Assembly (NCBI GenBank): GCA_916048095.2
Contig: OU696591.1
Location: 3,000,001 to 3,064,000, forward strand
DNA: 64,000 nt
Source of the DNA: Sacculina carcini
Lineage: Eukaryota; Arthropoda; Thecostraca; Sacculinidae
Direction: 5' to 3'
Of this stretch, positions 36,524 to 50,090 are shown piece after piece. How positions within the stretch are numbered: the first letter of the stretch is position 1; each line of letters starts with the position of its first letter. Both the position numbers and the translations under genes were made by a program. The notes under the pieces were generated by a model that saw only the letters and a program-made list of their open reading frames with translations, did not search any database and was not told the origin of the DNA.

Positions 36524-37062
36524 AAAGAAAATAAAGAAAATAAAGAAAATAAAGAAAATAAAGAAAATAAAGAAAATAAAGAAAATAAAGAAAATAAAGA
36601 AAATAAAGAAAATAAAGAAAATAAAGAAAATAAAGAAAATAAAGAAAATAAAGAAAATAAAGAAAATAAAGAAAATAAAGAAAATAAAGAAAATAAAGAA
36701 AATAAAGAAAATAAAGAAAATAAAGAAAATAAAGAAAATAAAGAAAATAAAGAAAATAAAGAAAATAAAGAAAATAAAGAAAATAAAGAAAATAAAGAAA
36801 ATAAAGAAAATAAAGAAAATAAAGAAAATAAAGAAAATATAGAAAATAAAGAAAATATAGAAAATAAAGAAAATAAAGACAATAAAGACAATAAAGAAAA
36901 TAAAGAAAATAAAGAAAATAAAGAAAATAAAGAAAATAAAGAAAATAAAGAAAATAAAGAAAATAAAGAAAATAAAGAAAATAAAGAAAATAAAGAAAAT
37001 AAAGAAAATAAAGAAAATAAAGAAAATAAAGAAAATAAAGAAAATAAAGAAAATAAAGAAAA

Positions 37063-37255
37063 TTAATTGTACACTCGTGCTTGCGCACTATATATACCAC
37101 ATATAAACCATCTCTCTTGAACATCTACAATGGCCGGACCGCGTAAGACTCTGCTCGAACCCCGAGGACCTCGGTTCGAATCCCAGCCAGGTAATAACTT
37201 TCTTCACTCAACACTAAACTCTACACACAAATAATCGAAATAAATTGGATGAATT
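37063..37255 (+). repeat. Array core copy 72
   Basis: C allele. Step 561 bp; tatag, ataagg, aaatcaag, tacag pair. Confidence 0.95.
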
Positions 37256-37623
37256 AAAGAAAATAAAGAAAATAAAGAAAATAAAGAAAATAAAGAAAAT
37301 AAAGAAAATAAAGAAAATATAGAAAATAAAGAAAATAAGGAAAATAAAGAAAATAAAGAAAATAAAGAAAATCAAGAAAATAAAGAAAATAAAGAAAATA
37401 AAGAAAATAAAGAAAATAAAGAAAATAAAGAAAATAAAGAAAATAAAGAAAATAAAGAAAATAAAGAAAATAAAGAAAATAAAGAAAATACAGAAAATAC
37501 AGAAAATAAAGAAAATAAAGAAAATAAAGAAAATAAAGAAAATAAAGAAAATAAAGAAAATAAAGAAAATAAAGAAAATAAAGAAAATAAAGAAAATAAA
37601 GAAAATAAAGAAAATAAAGAAAA

Positions 37624-37816
37624 TTAATTGTACACTCGTGCTTGCGCACTATATATACCACATATAAACCATCTCTCTTGAACATCTACAATGGCCGGAC
37701 CGCGTAAGACTCTGCTCGAACCCCGAGGACCTCGGTTCGAATCCCAGCCAGGTAATAACTTTCTTCACTCAACACTAAACTCTACACACAAATAATCGAA
37801 ATAAATTGGATGAATT
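37624..37816 (+). repeat. Array core copy 73
   Basis: C allele. Step 516 bp; T-type spacer (tatag, then aaattaaag 117 bp later). Confidence 0.95.
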
Positions 37817-38139
37817 AAAGAAAATAAAGAAAATAAAGAAAATAAAGAAAATAAAGAAAATAAAGAAAATAAAGAAAATAAAGAAAATAAAGAAAATAAA
37901 GAAAATAAAGAAAATAAAGAAAATAAAGAAAATAAAGAAAATAAAGAAAATAAAGAAAATAAAGAAAATATAGAAAATAAAGAAAATAAAGAAAATAAAG
38001 AAAATAAAGAAAATAAAGAAAATAAAGAAAATAAAGAAAATAAAGAAAATAAAGAAAATAAAGAAAATAAAGAAAATAAAGAAATTAAAGAAAATAAAGA
38101 AAATAAAGAAAATAAAGAAAATAAAGAAAATAAAGAAAA

Positions 38140-38332
38140 TTAATTGTACACTCGTGCTTGCGCACTATATATACCACATATAAACCATCTCTCTTGAACA
38201 TCTACAATGGCCGGACCGCGTAAGACTCTGCTCGAATCCCGAGGACCTCGGTTCGAATCCCAGCCAGGTAATAACTTTCTTCACTCAACACTAAACTCTA
38301 CACACAAATAATCGAAATAAATTGGATGAATT
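38140..38332 (+). repeat. Array core copy 74
   Basis: T allele. Step 692 bp; one aaaaaaag unit. Confidence 0.95.
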
Positions 38333-38838
38333 AAAGAAAATAAAGAAAATAAAGAAAATAAAGAAAATAAAGAAAATAAAGAAAATAAAGAAAATAAAGA
38401 AAATAAAGAAAATAAAGAAAATAAAGAAAATAAAGAAAATAAAGAAAATAAAGAAAATAAAGAAAATAAAGAAAATAAAGAAAATAAAGAAAATAAAGAA
38501 AATAAAGAAAATAAAGAAAATAAAGAAAATAAAGAAAATAAAGAAAATAAAGAAAATAAAGAAAATAAAGAAAATAAAGAAAATAAAGAAAATAAAGAAA
38601 ATAAAGAAAATAAAGAAAATAAAGAAAATAAAGAAAATAAAGAAAATAAAGAAAATAAAGAAAATAAAGAAAATAAAGAAAATAAAGAAAATAAAGAAAA
38701 TAAAGAAAATAAAGAAAATAAAGAAAAAAAAGAAAATAAAGAAAATAAAGAAAATAAAGAAAATAAAGAAAATAAAGAAAATAAAGAAAATAAAGAAAAT
38801 AAAGAAAATAAAGAAAATAAAGAAAATAAAGAAAATAA

Positions 38839-39024
38839 TACACTCGTGCTTGCGCACTATATATACCACATATAAACCATCTCTCTTGAACATCTACAAT
38901 GGCCGGACCGCGTAAGACTCTGCTCGAACCCCGAGGACCTCGGTTCGAATCCCAGCCATGTAATAACTTTCTTCACTCAACACTAAACTCTACACACAAA
39001 TAATCGAAATAAATTGGATGAATT
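38839..39024 (+). repeat. Array core copy 75 (5' truncated)
   Basis: Junction gaaaataatacactcg, net 4 bp shorter than the full core. ccatgtaa but ggaccgcg, like copy 29. Step 507 bp; S spacer. An isolated domain II-type core within domain III. Confidence 0.95.
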
Positions 39025-39338
39025 AAAGAAAATAAAGAAAATAAAGAAAATAAAGAAAATAAAGAAAATAAAGAAAATAAAGAAAATAAAGAAAATAAAG
39101 AAAATAAAGAAAATAAAGAAAATAAAGAAAATAAAGAAAATAAAGAAAATAAAGAAAATAAAGAAAATAAAGAAAATAAAGAAAATAAAGAAAATAAAGA
39201 AAATAAAGAAAATAAAGAAAATAAAGAAAATAAAGAAAATAAAGAAAATAAAGAAAATAAAGAAAATAAAGAAAATAAAGAAAATAAAGAAAATAAAGAA
39301 AATAAAGAAAATAAAGAAAATAAAGATAATAAAGAAAA

Positions 39339-39531
39339 TTAATTGTACACTCGTGCTTGCGCACTATATATACCACATATAAACCATCTCTCTTGAACAT
39401 CTACAATGGCCGGACCGCGTAAGACTCTGCTCGAATCCCGAGGACCTCGGTTCGAATCCCAGCCAGGTAATAACTTTCTTCACTCAACACTAAACTCTAC
39501 ACACAAATAATCGAAATAAATTGGATGAATT
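39339..39531 (+). repeat. Array core copy 76
   Basis: T allele. Step 489 bp; clean. Confidence 0.95.
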
Positions 39532-39827
39532 AAAGAAAATAAAGAAAATAAAGAAAATAAAGAAAATAAAGAAAATAAAGAAAATAAAGAAAATAAAGAA
39601 AATAAAGAAAATAAAGAAAATAAAGAAAATAAAGAAAATAAAGAAAATAAAGAAAATAAAGAAAATAAAGAAAATAAAGAAAATAAAGAAAATAAAGAAA
39701 ATAAAGAAAATAAAGAAAATAAAGAAAATAAAGAAAATAAAGAAAATAAAGAAAATAAAGAAAATAAAGAAAATAAAGAAAATAAAGAAAATAAAGAAAA
39801 TAAAGAAAATAAAGAAAATAAAGAAAA

Positions 39828-40020
39828 TTAATTGTACACTCGTGCTTGCGCACTATATATACCACATATAAACCATCTCTCTTGAACATCTACAATGGCC
39901 GGACCGCGTAAGACTCTGCTCGAATCCCGAGGACCTCGGTTCGAATCCCAGCCAGGTAATAACTTTCTTCACTCAACACTAAACTCTACACACAAATAAT
40001 CGAAATAAATTGGATGAATT
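39828..40020 (+). repeat. Array core copy 77
   Basis: T allele. Step 471 bp; T-type spacer. Confidence 0.95.
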
Positions 40021-40298
40021 AAAGAAAATAAAGAAAATAAAGAAAATAAAGAAAATAAAGAAAATAAAGAAAATAAAGAAAATAAAGAAAATAAAGAAAA
40101 TAAAGAAAATAAAGAAAATAAAGAAAATATAGAAAATAAAGAAAATAAAGAAAATAAAGAAAATAAAGAAAATAAAGAAAATAAAGAAAATAAAGAAAAT
40201 AAAGAAAATAAAGAAAATAAAGAAAATAAAGAAAATAAAGAAATTAAAGAAAATAAAGAAAATAAAGAAAATAAAGAAAATAAAGAAAATAAAGAAAA

Positions 40299-40491
40299 TT
40301 AATTGTACACTCGTGCTTGCGCACTATATATACCACATATAAACCATCTCTCTTGAACATCTACAATGGCCGGACCGCGTAAGACTCTGCTCGAATCCCG
40401 AGGACCTCGGTTCGAATCCCAGCCAGGTAATAACTTTCTTCACTCAACACTAAACTCTACACACAAATAATCGAAATAAATTGGATGAATT
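40299..40491 (+). repeat. Array core copy 78
   Basis: T allele. Step 372 bp; S spacer. Confidence 0.95.
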
Positions 40492-40670
40492 AAAGAAAAT
40501 AAAGAAAATAAAGAAAATAAAGAAAATAAAGAAAATAAAGAAAATAAAGAAAATAAAGAAAATAAAGAAAATAAAGAAAATAAAGAAAATAAAGAAAATA
40601 AAGAAAATAAAGAAAATAAAGAAAATAAAGAAAATAAAGAAAATAAAGAAAATAAAGATAATAAAGAAAA

Positions 40671-40863
40671 TTAATTGTACACTCGTGCTTGCGCACTATA
40701 TATACCACATATAAACCATCTCTCTTGAACATCTACAATGGCCGGACCGCGTAAGACTCTGCTCGAATCCCGAGGACCTCGGTTCGAATCCCAGCCAGGT
40801 AATAACTTTCTTCACTCAACACTAAACTCTACACACAAATAATCGAAATAAATTGGATGAATT
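40671..40863 (+). repeat. Array core copy 79
   Basis: T allele. Step 723 bp; P spacer, two tatag and a gacaat pair. Confidence 0.95.
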
Positions 40864-41393
40864 AAAGAAAATAAAGAAAATAAAGAAAATAAAGAAAATA
40901 AAGAAAATAAAGAAAATAAAGAAAATAAAGAAAATAAAGAAAATAAAGAAAATAAAGAAAATAAAGAAAATAAAGAAAATAAAGAAAATAAAGAAAATAA
41001 AGAAAATAAAGAAAATAAAGAAAATAAAGAAAATAAAGAAAATAAAGAAAATAAAGAAAATAAAGAAAATAAAGAAAATAAAGAAAATAAAGAAAATAAA
41101 GAAAATAAAGAAAATAAAGAAAATAAAGAAAATAAAGAAAATAAAGAAAATAAAGAAAATAAAGAAAATAAAGAAAATATAGAAAATAAAGAAAATATAG
41201 AAAATAAAGAAAATAAAGACAATAAAGACAATAAAGAAAATAAAGAAAATAAAGAAAATAAAGAAAATAAAGAAAATAAAGAAAATAAAGAAAATAAAGA
41301 AAATAAAGAAAATAAAGAAAATAAAGAAAATAAAGAAAATAAAGAAAATAAAGAAAATAAAGAAAATAAAGAAAATAAAGAAAATAAAGAAAA

Positions 41394-41586
41394 TTAATTG
41401 TACACTCGTGCTTGCGCACTATATATACCACATATAAACCATCTCTCTTGAACATCTACAATGGCCGGACCGCGTAAGACTCTGCTCGAACCCCGAGGAC
41501 CTCGGTTCGAATCCCAGCCAGGTAATAACTTTCTTCACTCAACACTAAACTCTACACACAAATAATCGAAATAAATTGGATGAATT
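41394..41586 (+). repeat. Array core copy 80
   Basis: C allele. Step 480 bp; hybrid spacer: R markers (tatag, ataagg) followed by T-type markers (tatag, aaattaaag). Confidence 0.95.
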
Positions 41587-41873
41587 AAAGAAAATAAAGA
41601 AAATAAAGAAAATAAAGAAAATAAAGAAAATAAAGAAAATAAAGAAAATATAGAAAATAAAGAAAATAAGGAAAATAAAGAAAATAAAGAAAATATAGAA
41701 AATAAAGAAAATAAAGAAAATAAAGAAAATAAAGAAAATAAAGAAAATAAAGAAAATAAAGAAAATAAAGAAAATAAAGAAAATAAAGAAAATAAAGAAA
41801 ATAAAGAAATTAAAGAAAATAAAGAAAATAAAGAAAATAAAGAAAATAAAGAAAATAAAGAAAATAAAGAAAA

Positions 41874-42066
41874 TTAATTGTACACTCGTGCTTGCGCACT
41901 ATATATACCACATATAAACCATCTCTCTTGAACATCTACAATGGCCGGACCGCGTAAGACTCTGCTCGAATCCCGAGGACCTCGGTTCGAATCCCAGCCA
42001 GGTAATAACTTTCTTCACTCAACACTAAACTCTACACACAAATAATCGAAATAAATTGGATGAATT
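41874..42066 (+). repeat. Array core copy 81
   Basis: T allele. Step 561 bp; two tatag near the end. Confidence 0.95.
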
Positions 42067-42434
42067 AAAGAAAATAAAGAAAATAAAGAAAATAAAGAAA
42101 ATAAAGAAAATAAAGAAAATAAAGAAAATAAAGAAAATAAAGAAAATAAAGAAAATAAAGAAAATAAAGAAAATAAAGAAAATAAAGAAAATAAAGAAAA
42201 TAAAGAAAATAAAGAAAATAAAGAAAATAAAGAAAATAAAGAAAATAAAGAAAATAAAGAAAATAAAGAAAATAAAGAAAATAAAGAAAATAAAGAAAAT
42301 AAAGAAAATAAAGAAAATAAAGAAAATAAAGAAAATAAAGAAAATAAAGAAAATAAAGAAAATAAAGAAAATAAAGAAAATATAGAAAATAAAGAAAATA
42401 AAGAAAATAAAGAAAATATAGAAAATAAAGAAAA

Positions 42435-42627
42435 TTAATTGTACACTCGTGCTTGCGCACTATATATACCACATATAAACCATCTCTCTTGAACATCTAC
42501 AATGGCCGGACCGCGTAAGACTCTGCTCGAACCCCGAGGACCTCGGTTCGAATCCCAGCCAGGTAATAACTTTCTTCACTCAACACTAAACTCTACACAC
42601 AAATAATCGAAATAAATTGGATGAATT
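42435..42627 (+). repeat. Array core copy 82
   Basis: C allele, unusual before a P spacer. Step 651 bp; aaagg, tatag, tatgg, gacaat. Confidence 0.95.
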
Positions 42628-43085
42628 AAAGAAAATAAAGAAAATAAAGAAAATAAAGAAAATAAAGAAAATAAAGAAAATAAAGAAAATAAAGAAAATA
42701 AAGAAAATAAAGAAAATAAAGAAAATAAAGAAAATAAAGAAAATAAAGAAAATAAAGAAAATAAAGAAAATAAAGAAAATAAAGAAAATAAAGAAAATAA
42801 AGGAAATAAAGAAAATAAAGAAAATAAAGAAAATAAAGAAAATAAAGAAAATAAAGAAAATAAAGAAAATAAAGAAAATAAAGAAAATAAAGAAAATAAA
42901 GAAAATAAAGAAAATAAAGAAAATAAAGAAAATAAAGAAAATAAAGAAAATATAGAAAATAAAGAAAATAAAGAAAATATGGAAAATAAAGAAAATAAAG
43001 ACAATAAAGAAAATAAAGAAAATAAAGAAAATAAAGAAAATAAAGAAAATAAAGAAAATAAAGAAAATAAAGAAAATAAAGAAAA

Positions 43086-43278
43086 TTAATTGTACACTCG
43101 TGCTTGCGCACTATATATACCACATATAAACCATCTCTCTTGAACATCTACAATGGCCGGACCGCGTAAGACTCTGCTCGAACCCCGAGGACCTCGGTTC
43201 GAATCCCAGCCAGGTAATAACTTTCTTCACTCAACACTAAACTCTACACACAAATAATCGAAATAAATTGGATGAATT
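43086..43278 (+). repeat. Array core copy 83
   Basis: C allele. Step 516 bp; R spacer, first of an R-S-P triad. Confidence 0.95.
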
Positions 43279-43601
43279 AAAGAAAATAAAGAAAATAAAG
43301 AAAATAAAGAAAATAAAGAAAATAAAGAAAATAAAGAAAATAAAGAAAATAAAGAAAATAAGGAAAATAAAGAAAATAAAGAAAATAAAGAAAATAAAGA
43401 AAATAAAGAAAATAAAGAAAATAAAGAAAATAAAGAAAATAAAGAAAATAAAGAAAATAAAGAAAATAAAGAAAATAAAGAAAATAAAGAAAATAAAGAA
43501 AATAAAGAAAATAAAGAAAATAAAGAAAATAAAGAAAATAAAGAAAATAAAGAAAATAAAGAAAATAAAGAAAATAAAGAAAATAAAGAAAATAAAGAAA
43601 A

Positions 43602-43794
43602 TTAATTGTACACTCGTGCTTGCGCACTATATATACCACATATAAACCATCTCTCTTGAACATCTACAATGGCCGGACCGCGTAAGACTCTGCTCGAATC
43701 CCGAGGACCTCGGTTCGAATCCCAGCCAGGTAATAACTTTCTTCACTCAACACTAAACTCTACACACAAATAATCGAAATAAATTGGATGAATT
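43602..43794 (+). repeat. Array core copy 84
   Basis: T allele. Step 435 bp; S spacer with two taaataaaat. Confidence 0.95.
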
Positions 43795-44036
43795 AAAGAA
43801 AATAAAGAAAATAAAGAAAATAAAGAAAATAAAGAAAATAAAGAAAATAAAGAAAATAAAGAAAATAAAGAAAATAAAGAAAATAAAGAAAATAAAGAAA
43901 ATAAAGAAAATAAAGAAAATAAAGAAAATAAAGAAAATAAAGAAAATAAATAAAATAAATAAAATAAAGAAAATAAAGAAAATAAAGAAAATAAAGAAAA
44001 TAAAGAAAATAAAGAAAATAAAGATAATAAAGAAAA

Positions 44037-44229
44037 TTAATTGTACACTCGTGCTTGCGCACTATATATACCACATATAAACCATCTCTCTTGAACATCT
44101 ACAATGGCCGGACCGCGTAAGACTCTGCTCGAATCCCGAGGACCTCGGTTCGAATCCCAGCCAGGTAATAACTTTCTTCACTCAACACTAAACTCTACAC
44201 ACAAATAATCGAAATAAATTGGATGAATT
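44037..44229 (+). repeat. Array core copy 85
   Basis: T allele. Step 840 bp, the longest; P spacer with aaagg, two tatag, gacaat pair. Confidence 0.95.
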
Positions 44230-44876
44230 AAAGAAAATAAAGAAAATAAAGAAAATAAAGAAAATAAAGAAAATAAAGAAAATAAAGAAAATAAAGAAAA
44301 TAAAGAAAATAAAGAAAATAAAGAAAATAAAGAAAATAAAGAAAATAAAGAAAATAAAGAAAATAAAGAAAATAAAGAAAATAAAGAAAATAAAGAAAAT
44401 AAAGGAAATAAAGAAAATAAAGAAAATAAAGAAAATAAAGAAAATAAAGAAAATAAAGAAAATAAAGAAAATAAAGAAAATAAAGAAAATAAAGAAAATA
44501 AAGAAAATAAAGAAAATAAAGAAAATAAAGAAAATAAAGAAAATAAAGAAAATAAAGAAAATAAAGAAAATAAAGAAAATAAAGAAAATAAAGAAAATAA
44601 AGAAAATAAAGAAAATAAAGAAAATAAAGAAAATAAAGAAAATAAAGAAAATAAAGAAAATAAAGAAAATATAGAAAATAAAGAAAATAAAGAAAATATA
44701 GAAAATAAAGAAAATAAAGACAATAAAGACAATAAAGAAAATAAAGAAAATAAAGAAAATAAAGAAAATAAAGAAAATAAAGAAAATAAAGAAAATAAAG
44801 AAAATAAAGAAAATAAAGAAAATAAAGAAAATAAAGAAAATAAAGAAAATAAAGAAAATAAAGAAAATAAAGAAAA

Positions 44877-45069
44877 TTAATTGTACACTCGTGCTTGCGC
44901 ACTATATATACCACATATAAACCATCTCTCTTGAACATCTACAATGGCCGGACCGCGTAAGACTCTGCTCGAACCCCGAGGACCTCGGTTCGAATCCCAG
45001 CCAGGTAATAACTTTCTTCACTCAACACTAAACTCTACACACAAATAATCGAAATAAATTGGATGAATT
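44877..45069 (+). repeat. Array core copy 86
   Basis: C allele. Step 759 bp; tatag, ataagg, tacag pair, two tatag near the end. Confidence 0.95.
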
Positions 45070-45635
45070 AAAGAAAATAAAGAAAATAAAGAAAATAAAG
45101 AAAATAAAGAAAATAAAGAAAATATAGAAAATAAAGAAAATAAGGAAAATAAAGAAAATAAAGAAAATAAAGAAAATACAGAAAATACAGAAAATAAAGA
45201 AAATAAAGAAAATAAAGAAAATAAAGAAAATAAAGAAAATAAAGAAAATAAAGAAAATAAAGAAAATAAAGAAAATAAAGAAAATAAAGAAAATAAAGAA
45301 AATAAAGAAAATAAAGAAAATAAAGAAAATAAAGAAAATAAAGAAAATAAAGAAAATAAAGAAAATAAAGAAAATAAAGAAAATAAAGAAAATAAAGAAA
45401 ATAAAGAAAATAAAGAAAATAAAGAAAATAAAGAAAATAAAGAAAATAAAGAAAATAAAGAAAATAAAGAAAATAAAGAAAATAAAGAAAATAAAGAAAA
45501 TAAAGAAAATAAAGAAAATAAAGAAAATAAAGAAAATAAAGAAAATAAAGAAAATAAAGAAAATAAAGAAAATAAAGAAAATATAGAAAATAAAGAAAAT
45601 AAAGAAAATAAAGAAAATATAGAAAATAAAGAAAA

Positions 45636-45828
45636 TTAATTGTACACTCGTGCTTGCGCACTATATATACCACATATAAACCATCTCTCTTGAACATCTA
45701 CAATGGCCGGACCGCGTAAGACTCTGCTCGAATCCCGAGGACCTCGGTTCGAATCCCAGCCAGGTAATAACTTTCTTCACTCAACACTAAACTCTACACA
45801 CAAATAATCGAAATAAATTGGATGAATT
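45636..45828 (+). repeat. Array core copy 87
   Basis: T allele. Step 696 bp; P spacer with aaagg. Confidence 0.95.
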
Positions 45829-46331
45829 AAAGAAAATAAAGAAAATAAAGAAAATAAAGAAAATAAAGAAAATAAAGAAAATAAAGAAAATAAAGAAAAT
45901 AAAGAAAATAAAGAAAATAAAGAAAATAAAGAAAATAAAGAAAATAAAGAAAATAAAGAAAATAAAGAAAATAAAGAAAATAAAGAAAATAAAGAAAATA
46001 AAGAAAATAAAGAAAATAAAGAAAATAAAGGAAATAAAGAAAATAAAGAAAATAAAGAAAATAAAGAAAATAAAGAAAATAAAGAAAATAAAGAAAATAA
46101 AGAAAATAAAGAAAATAAAGAAAATAAAGAAAATAAAGAAAATAAAGAAAATAAAGAAAATAAAGAAAATAAAGAAAATAAAGAAAATAAAGAAAATATA
46201 GAAAATAAAGAAAATAAAGAAAATATGGAAAATAAAGAAAATAAAGACAATAAAGAAAATAAAGAAAATAAAGAAAATAAAGAAAATAAAGAAAATAAAG
46301 AAAATAAAGAAAATAAAGAAAATAAAGAAAA

Positions 46332-46524
46332 TTAATTGTACACTCGTGCTTGCGCACTATATATACCACATATAAACCATCTCTCTTGAACATCTACAAT
46401 GGCCGGACCGCGTAAGACTCTGCTCGAACCCCGAGGACCTCGGTTCGAATCCCAGCCAGGTAATAACTTTCTTCACTCAACACTAAACTCTACACACAAA
46501 TAATCGAAATAAATTGGATGAATT
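46332..46524 (+). repeat. Array core copy 88
   Basis: C allele. Step 543 bp; R spacer, first of an R-S-P triad. Confidence 0.95.
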
Positions 46525-46874
46525 AAAGAAAATAAAGAAAATAAAGAAAATAAAGAAAATAAAGAAAATAAAGAAAATAAAGAAAATAAAGAAAATAAGG
46601 AAAATAAAGAAAATAAAGAAAATAAAGAAAATAAAGAAAATAAAGAAAATAAAGAAAATAAAGAAAATAAAGAAAATAAAGAAAATAAAGAAAATAAAGA
46701 AAATAAAGAAAATAAAGAAAATAAAGAAAATAAAGAAAATAAAGAAAATAAAGAAAATAAAGAAAATAAAGAAAATAAAGAAAATAAAGAAAATAAAGAA
46801 AATAAAGAAAATAAAGAAAATAAAGAAAATAAAGAAAATAAAGAAAATAAAGAAAATAAAGAAAATAAAGAAAA

Positions 46875-47067
46875 TTAATTGTACACTCGTGCTTGCGCAC
46901 TATATATACCACATATAAACCATCTCTCTTGAACATCTACAATGGCCGGACCGCGTAAGACTCTGCTCGAATCCCGAGGACCTCGGTTCGAATCCCAGCC
47001 AGGTAATAACTTTCTTCACTCAACACTAAACTCTACACACAAATAATCGAAATAAATTGGATGAATT
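46875..47067 (+). repeat. Array core copy 89
   Basis: T allele. Step 444 bp; S spacer with one taaataaaat. Confidence 0.95.
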
Positions 47068-47318
47068 AAAGAAAATAAAGAAAATAAAGAAAATAAAGAA
47101 AATAAAGAAAATAAAGAAAATAAAGAAAATAAAGAAAATAAAGAAAATAAAGAAAATAAAGAAAATAAAGAAAATAAAGAAAATAAAGAAAATAAAGAAA
47201 ATAAAGAAAATAAAGAAAATAAAGAAAATAAAGAAAATAAATAAAATAAAGAAAATAAAGAAAATAAAGAAAATAAAGAAAATAAAGAAAATAAAGAAAA
47301 TAAAGATAATAAAGAAAA

Positions 47319-47511
47319 TTAATTGTACACTCGTGCTTGCGCACTATATATACCACATATAAACCATCTCTCTTGAACATCTACAATGGCCGGACCGCGT
47401 AAGACTCTGCTCGAATCCCGAGGACCTCGGTTCGAATCCCAGCCAGGTAATAACTTTCTTCACTCAACACTAAACTCTACACACAAATAATCGAAATAAA
47501 TTGGATGAATT
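47319..47511 (+). repeat. Array core copy 90
   Basis: T allele. Step 687 bp; P spacer, two tatag, gacaat pair. Confidence 0.95.
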
Positions 47512-48005
47512 AAAGAAAATAAAGAAAATAAAGAAAATAAAGAAAATAAAGAAAATAAAGAAAATAAAGAAAATAAAGAAAATAAAGAAAATAAAGAAAA
47601 TAAAGAAAATAAAGAAAATAAAGAAAATAAAGAAAATAAAGAAAATAAAGAAAATAAAGAAAATAAAGAAAATAAAGAAAATAAAGAAAATAAAGAAAAT
47701 AAAGAAAATAAAGAAAATAAAGAAAATAAAGAAAATAAAGAAAATAAAGAAAATAAAGAAAATAAAGAAAATAAAGAAAATATAGAAAATAAAGAAAATA
47801 AAGAAAATATAGAAAATAAAGAAAATAAAGACAATAAAGACAATAAAGAAAATAAAGAAAATAAAGAAAATAAAGAAAATAAAGAAAATAAAGAAAATAA
47901 AGAAAATAAAGAAAATAAAGAAAATAAAGAAAATAAAGAAAATAAAGAAAATAAAGAAAATAAAGAAAATAAAGAAAATAAAGAAAATAAAGAAAATAAA
48001 GAAAA

Positions 48006-48198
48006 TTAATTGTACACTCGTGCTTGCGCACTATATATACCACATATAAACCATCTCTCTTGAACATCTACAATGGCCGGACCGCGTAAGACTCTGCTCG
48101 AACCCCGAGGACCTCGGTTCGAATCCCAGCCAGGTAATAACTTTCTTCACTCAACACTAAACTCTACACACAAATAATCGAAATAAATTGGATGAATT
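48006..48198 (+). repeat. Array core copy 91
   Basis: C allele. Step 498 bp; ataagg, internal gataat, tacag pair. Confidence 0.95.
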
Positions 48199-48503
48199 AA
48201 AGAAAATAAAGAAAATAAAGAAAATAAAGAAAATAAAGAAAATAAAGAAAATAAAGAAAATAAGGAAAATAAAGAAAATAAAGAAAATAAAGAAAATAAA
48301 GAAAATAAAGAAAATAAAGAAAATAAAGAAAATAAAGAAAATAAAGATAATAAAGAAAATAAAGAAAATAAAGAAAATAAAGAAAATAAAGAAAATAAAG
48401 AAAATAAAGAAAATAAAGAAAATAAAGAAAATACAGAAAATACAGAAAATAAAGAAAATAAAGAAAATAAAGAAAATAAAGAAAATAAAGAAAATAAAGA
48501 AAA

Positions 48504-48696
48504 TTAATTGTACACTCGTGCTTGCGCACTATATATACCACATATAAACCATCTCTCTTGAACATCTACAATGGCCGGACCGCGTAAGACTCTGCTCGAA
48601 TCCCGAGGACCTCGGTTCGAATCCCAGCCAGGTAATAACTTTCTTCACTCAACACTAAACTCTACACACAAATAATCGAAATAAATTGGATGAATT
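48504..48696 (+). repeat. Array core copy 92
   Basis: T allele. Step 453 bp; T-type spacer. Confidence 0.95.
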
Positions 48697-48956
48697 AAAG
48701 AAAATAAAGAAAATAAAGAAAATAAAGAAAATAAAGAAAATAAAGAAAATAAAGAAAATAAAGAAAATAAAGAAAATAAAGAAAATATAGAAAATAAAGA
48801 AAATAAAGAAAATAAAGAAAATAAAGAAAATAAAGAAAATAAAGAAAATAAAGAAAATAAAGAAAATAAAGAAAATAAAGAAAATAAAGAAAATAAAGAA
48901 ATTAAAGAAAATAAAGAAAATAAAGAAAATAAAGAAAATAAAGAAAATAAAGAAAA

Positions 48957-49149
48957 TTAATTGTACACTCGTGCTTGCGCACTATATATACCACATATAA
49001 ACCATCTCTCTTGAACATCTACAATGGCCGGACCGCGTAAGACTCTGCTCGAATCCCGAGGACCTCGGTTCGAATCCCAGCCAGGTAATAACTTTCTTCA
49101 CTCAACACTAAACTCTACACACAAATAATCGAAATAAATTGGATGAATT
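48957..49149 (+). repeat. Array core copy 93
   Basis: T allele. Step 444 bp; clean. Confidence 0.95.
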
Positions 49150-49400
49150 AAAGAAAATAAAGAAAATAAAGAAAATAAAGAAAATAAAGAAAATAAAGAA
49201 AATAAAGAAAATAAAGAAAATAAAGAAAATAAAGAAAATAAAGAAAATAAAGAAAATAAAGAAAATAAAGAAAATAAAGAAAATAAAGAAAATAAAGAAA
49301 ATAAAGAAAATAAAGAAAATAAAGAAAATAAAGAAAATAAAGAAAATAAAGAAAATAAAGAAAATAAAGAAAATAAAGAAAATAAAGAAAATAAAGAAAA

Positions 49401-49593
49401 TTAATTGTACACTCGTGCTTGCGCACTATATATACCACATATAAACCATCTCTCTTGAACATCTACAATGGCCGGACCGCGTAAGACTCTGCTCGAACCC
49501 CGAGGACCTCGGTTCGAATCCCAGCCAGGTAATAACTTTCTTCACTCAACACTAAACTCTACACACAAATAATCGAAATAAATTGGATGAATT
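49401..49593 (+). repeat. Array core copy 94
   Basis: C allele. Step 497 bp; ataagg very early, three tatag, one 1-bp loss (tatagaaataaag) near 49,850. Confidence 0.95.
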
Positions 49594-49897
49594 AAAGAAA
49601 ATAAAGAAAATAAGGAAAATAAAGAAAATAAAGAAAATAAAGAAAATAAAGAAAATAAAGAAAATAAAGAAAATAAAGAAAATAAAGAAAATAAAGAAAA
49701 TAAAGAAAATAAAGAAAATAAAGAAAATAAAGAAAATAAAGAAAATAAAGAAAATAAAGAAAATAAAGAAAATAAAGAAAATAAAGAAAATAAAGAAAAT
49801 AAAGAAAATAAAGAAAATAAAGAAAATAAAGAAAATAAAGAAAATATAGAAATAAAGAAAATAAAGAAAATATAGAAAATATAGAAAATAAAGAAAA

Positions 49898-50090
49898 TTA
49901 ATTGTACACTCGTGCTTGCGCACTATATATACCACATATAAACCATCTCTCTTGAACATCTACAATGGCCGGACCGCGTAAGACTCTGCTCGAATCCCGA
50001 GGACCTCGGTTCGAATCCCAGCCAGGTAATAACTTTCTTCACTCAACACTAAACTCTACACACAAATAATCGAAATAAATTGGATGAATT
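49898..50090 (+). repeat. Array core copy 95
   Basis: T allele. Step 723 bp; P spacer. Confidence 0.95.
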